Positions 9,921 through 17,691 of a stretch of 64,000 nt of DNA are shown here, piece by piece. The stretch is from Pseudomonas sp. MWU13-2105 (GTDB taxonomy: Bacteria; Pseudomonadota; Gammaproteobacteria; Pseudomonadales; Pseudomonadaceae). Both the position numbers and the translations under genes were made by a program. The DNA lies in contig NZ_JALLIY010000008.1 in the NCBI RefSeq assembly GCF_023242315.1, positions 186,001-250,000 on the forward strand, given 5' to 3'. The notes beneath the pieces are model-generated. The model saw nothing but the letters and a program-made list of their open reading frames with translations, was not told the DNA's origin and ran no database searches. The first letter of the stretch is position 1. Every line of letters begins with the position of its first letter.

Positions 9921-11348
9921 TCAAAGGGTCAGGAAGCCGTCGTACAGGCCATAGGCAGCCACCAGGGCGCCGATGACCACCGCGGCGAAAATCAGCTTCT
10001 CGACAGGGGTGAAAATCGCTTTGCCCAGCTCGCGCTTGGCCTGGGCGAACAGGATCGCGCCGGGGGCGTAGAGCAGGGCGGAGAGCAGCAGGTACTTGAC
10101 GCCACCGGCGTACAGCAGCCAGATCGCATAGACCAGGGCGATGGCGCCGATGACCAGGTCTTTGCGGCGTTCGCCGGGGGCCTGTTCATAACTTTCGCCA
10201 CGCACCGCCAGCAGCACGGCATAGGCCGCCGACCAGAGGTAGGGCACCAGGATCATCGAGGTGGCGAGGTAGATCAGCGACAGGTAGGTACTGGCGGAAA
10301 ACAGCGTGATGACCAGGAAGATCTGCACCATGGCGTTGGTCAGCCAGAGGGCGTTGGCCGGTACCTGGTTGGCGTTTTCCCGGCGCAGGAACTCCGGCAT
10401 GGTGTGGTCCTTGGCGGCGGCGAACATGATCTCCGCGCACAGCAGTACCCAGGACAGCAGGGCGCCGAGCAGCGAGATGACCAGGCCGACGCTGATCAGC
10501 ACCGCGCCCCAGTGGCCGACCACGTGTTCGAGCACGGCGGCCATGGACGGGTTCTGCAGTTTCGCCAGTTCCGGCTGGGTCATGATGCCCAGGGACAGGA
10601 CGTTGACCAGCACCAGGAACAGCAGCACGGTGATAAAACCGATGACCGTGGCCTTGCCCACATCCGAACGTTGTTCCGCGCGGGCGGAGAAGATGCTCGC
10701 GCCCTCGATGCCGATGAACACCCAGACGGTGACCAGCATCATGTTGCGCACCTGGTTCATGACGCTGCCCAGGCCCGGGTTCTTCAGGCCCCAGATATCG
10801 GCGCTGAAGATATCCAGCTTGAAGGCGAACAGCGCGATCAGCACGAACAGCAGCAGTGGCACGACCTTGGCGACGGTGGTGACCAGGTTGATGAACGCCG
10901 CTTCCTTGATGCCGCGCAGGACCAGCCAGTGTACGGCCCACAGCAGCAGCGAGGCGCCGACAACGGCGGCCACGGTATTGCCCTCGCCAAACACCGGGAA
11001 GAAGTAACCCAGGGTGCTGAACAGCAGGACGAAGTAGCCGACGTTGCCCAACCAGGCACTGATCCAGTAGCCCCAGGCGGACGAGAAACCCATGTAGTCG
11101 CCGAAACCGGCCTTGGCGTAGGCGTAGACCCCGCCGTCCAGCTCCGGCTTGCGATTGGCCAGGGTCTGGAACACGAAGGCCAGGGTCAACATGCCCACGG
11201 CGGTAATCGCCCAGCCGATCAGGACTGCGCCGACATCGGCACTGGCGGCCATGTTCTGCGGCAGGGAAAAGATACCGCCACCGATCATTGAACCCACCAC
11301 AAGAGCGACCAGCGCGCCTAATCGCAGTTTTCCGGGTGTTTCAGACAT
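9921..11348 (-). CDS. arcD: Arginine/ornithine antiporter
   Basis: 475 residues, APC-superfamily membrane protein with roughly a dozen hydrophobic segments. It swaps external arginine for internal ornithine across the inner membrane, so no energy is spent on uptake. The first helix carries the family signature VGSMIGGGIFSLPQNMA. The ATG at 11348 (MSETPGKLRLG) is preferred to one six codons upstream because it matches the family start. First gene of arcDABC; an ANR box sits 62 bases upstream of the start codon. Confidence 0.95.
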   Translation of the reverse strand: MSETPGKLRLGALVALVVGSMIGGGIFSLPQNMAASADVGAVLIGWAITAVGMLTLAFVFQTLANRKPELDGGVYAYAKAGFGDYMGFSSAWGYWISAWLGNVGYFVLLFSTLGYFFPVFGEGNTVAAVVGASLLLWAVHWLVLRGIKEAAFINLVTTVAKVVPLLLFVLIALFAFKLDIFSADIWGLKNPGLGSVMNQVRNMMLVTVWVFIGIEGASIFSARAEQRSDVGKATVIGFITVLLFLVLVNVLSLGIMTQPELAKLQNPSMAAVLEHVVGHWGAVLISVGLVISLLGALLSWVLLCAEIMFAAAKDHTMPEFLRRENANQVPANALWLTNAMVQIFLVITLFSASTYLSLIYLATSMILVPYLWSAAYAVLLAVRGESYEQAPGERRKDLVIGAIALVYAIWLLYAGGVKYLLLSALLYAPGAILFAQAKRELGKAIFTPVEKLIFAAVVIGALVAAYGLYDGFLTL

Positions 11349-11381
11349 TGCATGACTCCGATCCATGGGCGTTGAGGCGAT

Positions 11382-11421
11382 AGGGTAGGTCAGGGGTAAA
11401 AACGAAAAATGATATAGATCA
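11382..11421 (-). promoter_or_regulatory. ANR-dependent promoter of arcDABC
   Basis: An FNR/ANR half-site pair TGAT-ATAG-ATCA lies at 11410-11421. A weak -10 (TACCCT, 11387-11382 on the minus strand) puts the start near 11375, so the box is centred close to -41, the class II activator position. ANR control of arcDABC under oxygen limitation is established in Pseudomonas. Confidence 0.7.
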
Positions 11422-11902
11422 GATCATGGGCACATTCCGTTGCTTATGAACGACTTGGGGGCGCGCGGATACGCGGGTCTGTGCCTTGAGACGCCTGTCC
11501 TAGAGCGGTCTGGTGAGAGTTGAAGGGAATGCTTCGTATTTCTGCGGGGGGGGGTGAACCAGCCAATCCGGTGGATTGTGCAAATGTCTGATAGCACTTT
11601 TTCAAACGCGTTCGACTTATTGGAAACAGCCCGCACAATCATCGAGTCGAGCGGGTTTTATAGGCGTTATCGGTCTTGAGCGCTTATCTTTGTCAGCCCT
11701 GTCGAATAAACGTAGTGGCACACTGGATAATCCATCGAGTGGACAATTATTCTTTTGTTAAATATTGAAACAATTAAGTGATTGAGGGCGTTGATATACC
11801 GGGGCCGATCCGGGCATGGCGACTCGGCGTGCTGGTTGTCCTGGAAGGGGCGAGAGGGGGGATGCCGATCTCAAGCTGATCTTGAGGTGGTCGGCGATCT
11901 CC

Positions 11903-12003
11903 AGGGCCTCTTCGCGGGCAAGCCCTGCACCTGCAGTTTGACGTCGTACATAAGCTTTCGGTTTCACGCAAACCGCAGGCGCAGGGCTTGCCCGCGAAAG
12001 CGA
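11903..12003. repeat. REPIN
   Basis: CTTCGCGGGCAAGCCCTGCA and GCGCAGGGCTTGCCCGCGAA face each other about 50 bases apart. It lies at the 3' end of the CoA-transferase gene. Confidence 0.8.
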
Positions 12004-12011
12004 TTTCGAAT

Positions 12012-13364
12012 TCACCACCACTGCGGTGGATGAGCCCCCAGCTTCGTAGCAGCACAGGCCCATTGCAACGGCATTGCCCCGACCTTCAGCGGCGACCGCA
12101 AACGCTGCGCCGGCCCCCAGGAGGTCTGTTCCAGCAGCGGATTCCAGTCTTGCACTCCGATGGGCAACAGCGCTTCGGTCCCATTGACCGCCCCCTGTTC
12201 CACCAACAACTTCGCCGTACGGGCCAGCGACAGGCGCGCCGAGCCGCCCAGTCCGCTGTGCAAACGTTCGGTCAGCGCGCGGATCGCCGCGGCCGCCATC
12301 AGGTAACCGGTGCCATGGTCCAGCGCTTGCACCGGCAACGGTACGGGCTGGTCCGCCTGTTTCCAGAGCATGCCGGCCTGGGCGATACCGCTGCTCATCT
12401 GCACCAGGCTGTCAAAGCCCCGGCGATTGCGCCACGGTCCGCTCCAGCCATAGGCGTTCAGGCTCACATCGATCAGTCCCGGGGCCAGGCGCTGGCGCCG
12501 TCGGGCGTCGTAGCCGAGTCCATCGAGTGCATCGGCGCGGTAGCCGTGCAGGAGGATATCGGCGCCGCCGAGCAAGCCTTCGAAGACCTCGCGGTCAGCG
12601 GCGTCATGCAGGTTCAGGCGGGCGCAGTGCTTGCCCAGGGTTACGTCTGGCGTCAGGGCCGGCTCGTCCCAGCTCGGCGGGTCGATGCGCAGCACTTCGG
12701 CGCCCAGTCCCGCCAGCAGGCGGCTGGCCACGGGACCGGCGAGTACGCGGGTCAGGTCGAGGACCTTGATGCCGGCCAGCGGGCGGGCCTGCGAGCCCAG
12801 CCAGGTACGTGAGCCGTGGCTGTCATGGGTGACGCGCTGGACCAGCGGTTCGGCATTGACCGCGAGTCCTTGGGGATGTTCTTTCCAGGTCGCCCATGAG
12901 CGCATTTGCGCGGCGCAGCCACCGGCCTCGACCACCGCCTGCTCCAGTTCCTCGGCGGACCATTGGGCAACCTTGCTGGCCATGGCGTTGCGATCAGTGG
13001 CCAGCCCCAGGACGCGTTCGGCGGCGCGGCGGTGGTGCGGGGCGTTGGTGTGCAGGCGGATCCAGCCGTCGGTGCCGGCGTAGTCGCCGGCAAGCGGGTC
13101 CCAGGGGGGTGGGATTTCCCAGCCTACGGGCTGTACCGCCGTGCCGAACCAGAGCGAGGCCAGGCGCCGGTCGACTTCGACGGCGGGGCGCTGTCCGCTC
13201 TGTTGCAGCAGCAGTTCGGCCACCGCCTGGCCGGCGCCGGCGAGGCTGGCGCCGGCCAGTTCGGTGACGGCAAAAGTCGAGGGTAGAACGCCGCTGCCGG
13301 TGAACAGCGGGGGCATGAGGGGTAGGTCGAGTGCGGCTTGAATGGACGTCAGTAGATCGGTCAT
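12012..13364 (-). CDS. CaiB/BaiF (class III) CoA-transferase family protein
   Basis: 450 residues. Features of class III CoA-transferases are clear: GIKVLDLTRVLAGPVASRLLAGLGAEVLRIDPP in the middle (cofactor-binding region), DILLHGYRADAL and LIDVSLNAYGWSGPW. These cytoplasmic enzymes move CoA between carboxylic acids; the substrate is unknown. The usual N-terminal half is replaced here by about 200 residues (MTDLLTSIQAALDLPLMPPL) that precede the recognisable core, so the domain order looks permuted or duplicated compared with standard CaiB. The ATG at 13364 has GGAGGG upstream. It stands alone, flanked by a repeat-filled gap and a YbaN-like gene on the same strand. Confidence 0.82.
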   Translation of the reverse strand: MTDLLTSIQAALDLPLMPPLFTGSGVLPSTFAVTELAGASLAGAGQAVAELLLQQSGQRPAVEVDRRLASLWFGTAVQPVGWEIPPPWDPLAGDYAGTDGWIRLHTNAPHHRRAAERVLGLATDRNAMASKVAQWSAEELEQAVVEAGGCAAQMRSWATWKEHPQGLAVNAEPLVQRVTHDSHGSRTWLGSQARPLAGIKVLDLTRVLAGPVASRLLAGLGAEVLRIDPPSWDEPALTPDVTLGKHCARLNLHDAADREVFEGLLGGADILLHGYRADALDGLGYDARRRQRLAPGLIDVSLNAYGWSGPWRNRRGFDSLVQMSSGIAQAGMLWKQADQPVPLPVQALDHGTGYLMAAAAIRALTERLHSGLGGSARLSLARTAKLLVEQGAVNGTEALLPIGVQDWNPLLEQTSWGPAQRLRSPLKVGAMPLQWACAATKLGAHPPQWW

Positions 13365-13485
13365 CGAAGGCCCTCCGAGAGAATGGCCATTGCACCTGAA
13401 ATACCGCCGGTTGTCGATCTCGGGCAGCATTCTGGGAGCCGGGGCTTATTGCCGGGGCCGGAATTCTGGAGGAGCCGAATGAGTG

Positions 13486-13893
13486 TCAGGACGCGTCGGG
13501 CACGGCAAGCCGCTCCGGGCGCGACCAGATCCACAGGTTGCCCAGGCTCATCCCGGCGATCGCCAGGTACACCGGCCAGCCGTGTTCGAGCATCACCAGC
13601 ATCAGCGTGGCACAAAGCAACATGCTCACAGTGGCGCTGACCTTGGCCCGGCGGGCGATGATCTTGCCGTTGCGCCAGTTGTTCAGGATCGGGCCGAACA
13701 ACCGATGGTTTTCCAGCCAGGCGCTCAGGCGCGGCGAACTCTTGGTGGCGGCCCAGGCGGCCAGCAGGATGAACTCGGTGGTCGGCAGGCCGGGAATGAC
13801 AATGGCGACCAGGCCGATGCCCAGGCTGACGTAGGCGAGCAGGCCGAAGAGCACGCGGGCGAGTTTCGAGGAGGAGGGTTTTGGCTGGGTCAT
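13486..13893 (-). CDS. YbaN/DUF454 family inner-membrane protein
   Basis: 135 residues with hydrophobic stretches near residues 10-45 (LFGLLAYVSLGIGLVAIVIPGLPTTEF region) and 85-115. The motif IPGLPTTEFILLAAWAATKSSPR is the DUF454 signature. Function is not established. The ATG at 13893 (MTQPKPSSSK) is chosen over one 21 codons upstream because the family core starts soon after it; the ribosome site is weak. It is downstream of the heme oxygenase on the same strand, 372 bases away, with REPs between, so cotranscription is uncertain. Confidence 0.82.
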   Translation of the reverse strand: MTQPKPSSSKLARVLFGLLAYVSLGIGLVAIVIPGLPTTEFILLAAWAATKSSPRLSAWLENHRLFGPILNNWRNGKIIARRAKVSATVSMLLCATLMLVMLEHGWPVYLAIAGMSLGNLWIWSRPERLAVPDAS

Positions 13894-14040
13894 GGCGTCA
13901 ATTGTGGTGTGCTGAGCGAATTGGCTCAAGTCTTGGTGTCCTGTATGGCTAGTCATGTTCTACGTGATCTTGAGCCGAACGAGTTTTGTGGCGAGCGGGT
14001 TTTGCGCTGGTGCCGTTCAATCAAGGCCGAACACGGTCAC

Positions 14041-14115
14041 TGTGGGAGCTGAGCTTGCTCGCGAAGGGGGCCTTGAGACCGCTTAAAGCTTCGCGGGCAA
14101 GCTCCGCTCCCACAG
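14041..14115. repeat. REPIN
   Basis: GTGGGAGCTGAGCTTGCTCG faces GGGCAAGCTCCGCTCCCACA with about 25 bases between; arms match with few mismatches. Confidence 0.8.
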
Positions 14116-14160
14116 TGGCGTGGCGTTTTCAATGTCCCACTCACCTTGACTGAACGGCAT

Positions 14161-14250
14161 CAGGGCTTGCCCGCGCTGGGTGCGAAGCAACCCTAAAACC
14201 TGCGACCGCGTAGCATCGGGTATATCGCGGTAACCGCTCGCCACAAGGTT
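14161..14250. repeat. Decayed GTGGCGAGCGG-class repeat element
   Basis: Starts CAGGGCTTGCCCGCGCTGGG and ends CCGCTCGCCACAAGG. Internal GCGAAGCAACCC corresponds to the inner arm of the long elements at 7371, 25111 and 49035, but the outer arms no longer match well. Confidence 0.5.
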
Positions 14251-14265
14251 TCATCTGGCGCCTGA

Positions 14266-14874
14266 TCAGGCCAGTTCCGGCGCCGTGGCGTAAGCCTGTT
14301 CCAGCAACAGGGTGAAGCGCAGGAACGCGTCAATCGCACCTTTCTCCGCCTCTGCTTCTTCTTCGGCACTCAGCTCCAGGCCGTCGAGGGTCCTGGTGAA
14401 ACGCTTCCAGCCTTCGGCGCGGCCGCCGGCCGGTTCGCCCAGGTGACGGGCACCAAAGGTTTCGCTGAGACCCAGGCCCTCGGCGCGCTTGATCAGGAAC
14501 GCGGCGCCGAGCTTGGAGCCCTCGGAAACGAAGAGCCAGCCCAGGGCCTCGGCCTTGCTCGGGTTGTGCACGGCACCGGCCAGCGGCGCCGGGACTTCGG
14601 TGTCCAGGTCGGCCAGGTCGGCCCTGGCCGCTTCAGCGCGGCAACGTGCGGCCAGATCAGGAACGATGGCGATCAGTTCGGGATCGTTGTACAGCGCCAC
14701 CAACTCGGCCTGGAACAGGTACTGGGCGACCACGAAACGGGCGAAATTCGCCTGGGTTTCGAACGGCGCATGGGCCTTGACCAACTGGTCGAGCTTGGCA
14801 TGTGGCGCGTGGGTGATCTGGTTCAGGCGTTGCGAGCGCAGGCTCGGGCGCTGGGTGTTGTCCGGGGTGGTCAT
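14266..14874 (-). CDS. hemO: Biliverdin-producing heme oxygenase (HemO/PigA type)
   Basis: 202 residues, close to P. aeruginosa PigA. The enzyme opens heme to biliverdin, CO and iron in the cytoplasm. Family features: SLRSQRLNQITHAPHAKLDQLVKAHAPFE, with a histidine (HAPHAKLD) in the proximal-ligand region, and ALGWLFVSEGSKLGAAFLIKRA, the distal-helix glycine-rich motif. The ATG at 14874 has AAGGA ahead. It follows the heme receptor by 113 bases on the same strand, the natural partner for releasing iron from imported heme. Alternative: a BphO-type oxygenase feeding a phytochrome, but no phytochrome gene is near. Confidence 0.93.
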   Translation of the reverse strand: MTTPDNTQRPSLRSQRLNQITHAPHAKLDQLVKAHAPFETQANFARFVVAQYLFQAELVALYNDPELIAIVPDLAARCRAEAARADLADLDTEVPAPLAGAVHNPSKAEALGWLFVSEGSKLGAAFLIKRAEGLGLSETFGARHLGEPAGGRAEGWKRFTRTLDGLELSAEEEAEAEKGAIDAFLRFTLLLEQAYATAPELA

Positions 14875-14987
14875 GACAATGTCCTTGAGAATGAGAAACG
14901 CTGTTTGACTAGACGAATCAGAAGACGCGCGACAGTAAAAAAACTCACCCCGCGCGGTGAAGTCCGCCCGGGTGAGGTGCGGCTTGA

Positions 14988-17513
14988 TCAGATATCCCAG
15001 ATCAGGTTGACCGAGAAGTTGCGCCCCGGCGCGGTCAGGCGCTCAAGGTTGGCCGGGTTCAGCACACCGGCTTCGCCGACGCTGTCGTAGCCGCGTACGT
15101 CATCCCAGTTCCAGTACTTCTTGTCGGCCAGGTTGTAGAGACCGGCATTGACGGTGATGTCATGGGTGACCCTGTAGTAGCCGGTCAGGTCCAGCAGGCC
15201 ATATCCCGGGGTCTTGAACTGCTCGCCCTTGCCGTCCGGCGAGAAGAAGTTGCTGCTGTCGACGCTGTTCTTGCGTTGCACCAGGGTCCAGCTCAACAGG
15301 CCGCCGTAGTTGTCCTGGTCGTAGCCCAGGCCCATGACGGCGGTGAGCGGGTTGACACTGTTGAGTGGCTGCCCGGTGTCGTTGTTGCGACCGTAGGCAT
15401 AGGCCAGGGAGCCCTTGCTGTAGAGACCCTGCGGCGCACCGAAGGCATCCAGGTTGAGACGACCCTTGAGCTCGGCACCCTTGATGGTGGCGTGCCGGAT
15501 GTTGTTGGTCTGGAAGGTCAGCTCGCTGTAGCCGGGGGCGATGGCGTCTTCATTGATGAAGTCGCGGTACTGGTTGTAGAACACCGCCAGATCAAAGGAC
15601 CCGGCGTCGAACTTGCCGTGCAGGCCGGTCTCGTAGCTCTTGCTCTTTTCCGGTTGCAGGTTCGGGTTGGGCGCGACCTGATAGCCAGTGCTCAGGTTCT
15701 GGAAACGACCGTACAAGGCCTTGGCCGACGGGGTGCGGAAACCTTCGGCGTACTGGCCGTACCAGGTGTACTGGTCGCTCAGGGCGTAGGTCAGGCCGAA
15801 CTTGGGCGAGACGCGATGCCAGGTCTTGTTGGAACCGTCGACGGCGCCGCCGCCCGCCGCGGCGATGGTGTTGATGAACTCCTGGGTGATATGCGGCTTG
15901 AGCTGGGTGTAGTCATAGCGCAGACCCGGCAGGAAGGTCCATTGGTTCCAACTGATCTGGTCCTGGGCGAACAGGCTGTAACTGTCGATGGTCGGGTCCG
16001 GGAAGTCGCTGGACTTGACCAGGCGATCGGACGGACTGTCGGCGCCCACGGCGGTACAGCCCCGGCCCACGGCCAGACAGACCCCGGAACCGCTGCGCGA
16101 ACCGGTGATTTCCTGCTGCTTGATGGTGGTGCCGTAGGTCAGCAGGTGATCGGTTGCACCGATATTGAAGGCCTTGTCGGCCTGGGCATCGAAGACCCAC
16201 TGCTTTTCTTCGTAGACCGTATCGCGGCTGCGCAGGACGTTACGAGTGAACGGGAAGTAGTTTTCCAGGGTGCTCTGGTCGGTCTTGGCGATCTGGTAGT
16301 TCAGGCTCAGCTTGACGTGATCGGCCACGGCGTTGTCCAGGCCGAAGCTGTTCTCGATGCCGAAGCGTTCACGACTGATGGTGTCGTTGCCGGTGCGCGA
16401 GCGGTACATGCCCAGCGGCTGTCCGACGTTGAACGGGCCGCCGACGGCGCTGCGCTGGTTGGTATCGACTGAGTCCTTGTAGCGCTCGTAGGTCAGGCCC
16501 AGGCGCGAGTCGTCGTGGTAGTTCCAGCCGAGCTTGGCCAATACGTTGGTGGCACGGGCTTTCTCCGGGTTCGCGGCGGTGCGGTTCAGGCCGTCACCGC
16601 CGGTATCGCCATAGGACTCGGTCTGGCGTCCGTTGCGCTGGCTCAGGTGCAGCAAACCGTCGAAATCACCGCTGCGGCCGGCGACGGTGCCGGAGGTCAG
16701 CCAGCTGTCATCGACGGAACTGTAGCCGCTCTTCAGGCGGGCGCCGACGTCCTGGCCCGGCTTGATGATGTCGTCCGGGTCGAGGGTGTAGTAGCTCACG
16801 GCGCCGCCGATGGCGTTGCTGCCGTAGAGCACCGAGGCCGGGCCGCGGAGGATCTCCACGCGCTTGACGATTTCCGGATCGACGTAATTGCGCTGGGTGT
16901 TGGCGTAGGGTCCGTTGAAGAAACTGTCGGGAATCTCGACGCCGTCGACCTGGGTCAGGATCCGGTCGCCGTCGATGCCGCGAATGTTGTAGTTGCTGAT
17001 GCCACCGCCACGCTGGCCGGTACCGCCGACCGAGACACCGGGTTCGTCCCGCACCAGTTGCTTGAGGGTGTTGACGTTCTGGCGGTCGAGTTGCTGGCGA
17101 CCCTTCACCGTCACGGTATTGGGCACCGAGTTGACGTCCTGCTCCTGGCGGGTGGCGCTGATGGTCACCTGCTCCAGGTTCAGGGTGCTGCCGCTGGCGC
17201 GTTTTTCCAGGACGATGCTGTTGTCGCCGACTTTGCGGTAGCTCAGGTTGGTGCCGACCAGCAGGCGCTCAAGGGCCTTTTCCGGCGGCAGTGCGCCGCG
17301 TACGCCCGGCGAGGCCACGCCCTGGCCGAGTTCGGCGGGCAAGCCGACCTGCCAGCCGGTGATCGAAGTGAAGGCGTTGAGCGCCGAGACCAGGGGTTGT
17401 TGCGCGATCGAGAAACTGTAATTGCCCAGGCTCCTGGCCGGTTGTTCGGCGCTACCGGCGGCCAGCACTGGCGTTGCTTGTGCACCGGCCAGCAGGATGG
17501 CTGCGGTCAGCAA
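14988..17513 (-). CDS. TonB-dependent heme receptor with STN signalling domain (HxuA/HasR-like), leader interrupted
   Basis: Outer-membrane receptor of 841 readable residues. After a hydrophobic leader (LTAAILLAGAQATPVLAAGS) comes an STN domain (about 35-90) of receptors that signal to FecR anti-sigmas, a TonB box (LEQVTISATR), plug (about 120-230) and barrel ending in FSVNLIWDI. An NPNL box and an FRTP box, marks of heme receptors, are present. The natural start appears to be the ATG at 17573 with GGGAG upstream, but codon 16 (17528-17526) is TAA, after MPTRFTSKTRTGGLQ. The frame given starts at TTG 17513, which lacks a ribosome site and the charged n-region. It may be a recent nonsense mutation, a base error or a rescued start. 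It belongs with the sigma/FecR pair upstream and hemO downstream. Confidence 0.82.
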   Translation of the reverse strand: MLTAAILLAGAQATPVLAAGSAEQPARSLGNYSFSIAQQPLVSALNAFTSITGWQVGLPAELGQGVASPGVRGALPPEKALERLLVGTNLSYRKVGDNSIVLEKRASGSTLNLEQVTISATRQEQDVNSVPNTVTVKGRQQLDRQNVNTLKQLVRDEPGVSVGGTGQRGGGISNYNIRGIDGDRILTQVDGVEIPDSFFNGPYANTQRNYVDPEIVKRVEILRGPASVLYGSNAIGGAVSYYTLDPDDIIKPGQDVGARLKSGYSSVDDSWLTSGTVAGRSGDFDGLLHLSQRNGRQTESYGDTGGDGLNRTAANPEKARATNVLAKLGWNYHDDSRLGLTYERYKDSVDTNQRSAVGGPFNVGQPLGMYRSRTGNDTISRERFGIENSFGLDNAVADHVKLSLNYQIAKTDQSTLENYFPFTRNVLRSRDTVYEEKQWVFDAQADKAFNIGATDHLLTYGTTIKQQEITGSRSGSGVCLAVGRGCTAVGADSPSDRLVKSSDFPDPTIDSYSLFAQDQISWNQWTFLPGLRYDYTQLKPHITQEFINTIAAAGGGAVDGSNKTWHRVSPKFGLTYALSDQYTWYGQYAEGFRTPSAKALYGRFQNLSTGYQVAPNPNLQPEKSKSYETGLHGKFDAGSFDLAVFYNQYRDFINEDAIAPGYSELTFQTNNIRHATIKGAELKGRLNLDAFGAPQGLYSKGSLAYAYGRNNDTGQPLNSVNPLTAVMGLGYDQDNYGGLLSWTLVQRKNSVDSSNFFSPDGKGEQFKTPGYGLLDLTGYYRVTHDITVNAGLYNLADKKYWNWDDVRGYDSVGEAGVLNPANLERLTAPGRNFSVNLIWDI

Positions 17514-17525
17514 GGACAGGGTGCA

Positions 17526-17573
17526 TTATTGCAGGCCGCCAGTGCGGGTCTTGGAGGTAAAACGAGTGGGCAT
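17526..17573 (-). other. Original receptor start and in-frame TAA
   Basis: The ATG at 17573 opens a 15-codon reading frame that stops at TAA 17528-17526 and then continues open, without frameshift, into the receptor signal sequence. A GGGAG ribosome site lies eight bases before this ATG, arguing it is the ancestral start. Confidence 0.75.
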
Positions 17574-17622
17574 CGATAGCGCTCCCGGGTGGACGAATCG
17601 TTATAGGCGCTGCGTGATTTAA

Positions 17623-17641
17623 AATGCGAATCACTTGCATT
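17623..17641. promoter_or_regulatory. Possible Fur-like site upstream of the heme receptor
   Basis: AATGCGAATCACTTGCATT, a 19-bp imperfect palindrome about 50 bases before the ancestral receptor start. It is weaker than the site ahead of the sigma gene and may be a decayed Fur box. Confidence 0.35.
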
Positions 17642-17691
17642 GGCTATAACGAGACGAATCATCGAGTGCTATCGCGTAAAAATAATTGTTC

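Larger units (their letters stand above)
11349..12011. other. 663-base gap between arcD and the CoA-transferase gene
   Basis: It holds the arcD promoter, then about 340 bases of mixed, partly AT-rich sequence (11430-11770) with no convincing reading frame, and a REPIN at 11903-12003. A short GC stem followed by TTTT near 11631-11661 is too weak to call a terminator. I see no gene here. Confidence 0.6.
13894..14265. other. 372-base gap with two REP elements
   Basis: Contains REPIN 14041-14115 and a more decayed GTGGCGAGCGG-class element at about 14161-14250. No reading frame with a ribosome site was seen. Confidence 0.6.

Noticed and set aside
11424..11761. Short frames in the arcD upstream gap
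   Set aside because: No ribosome sites, atypical composition, both strands equal; no support for a gene.
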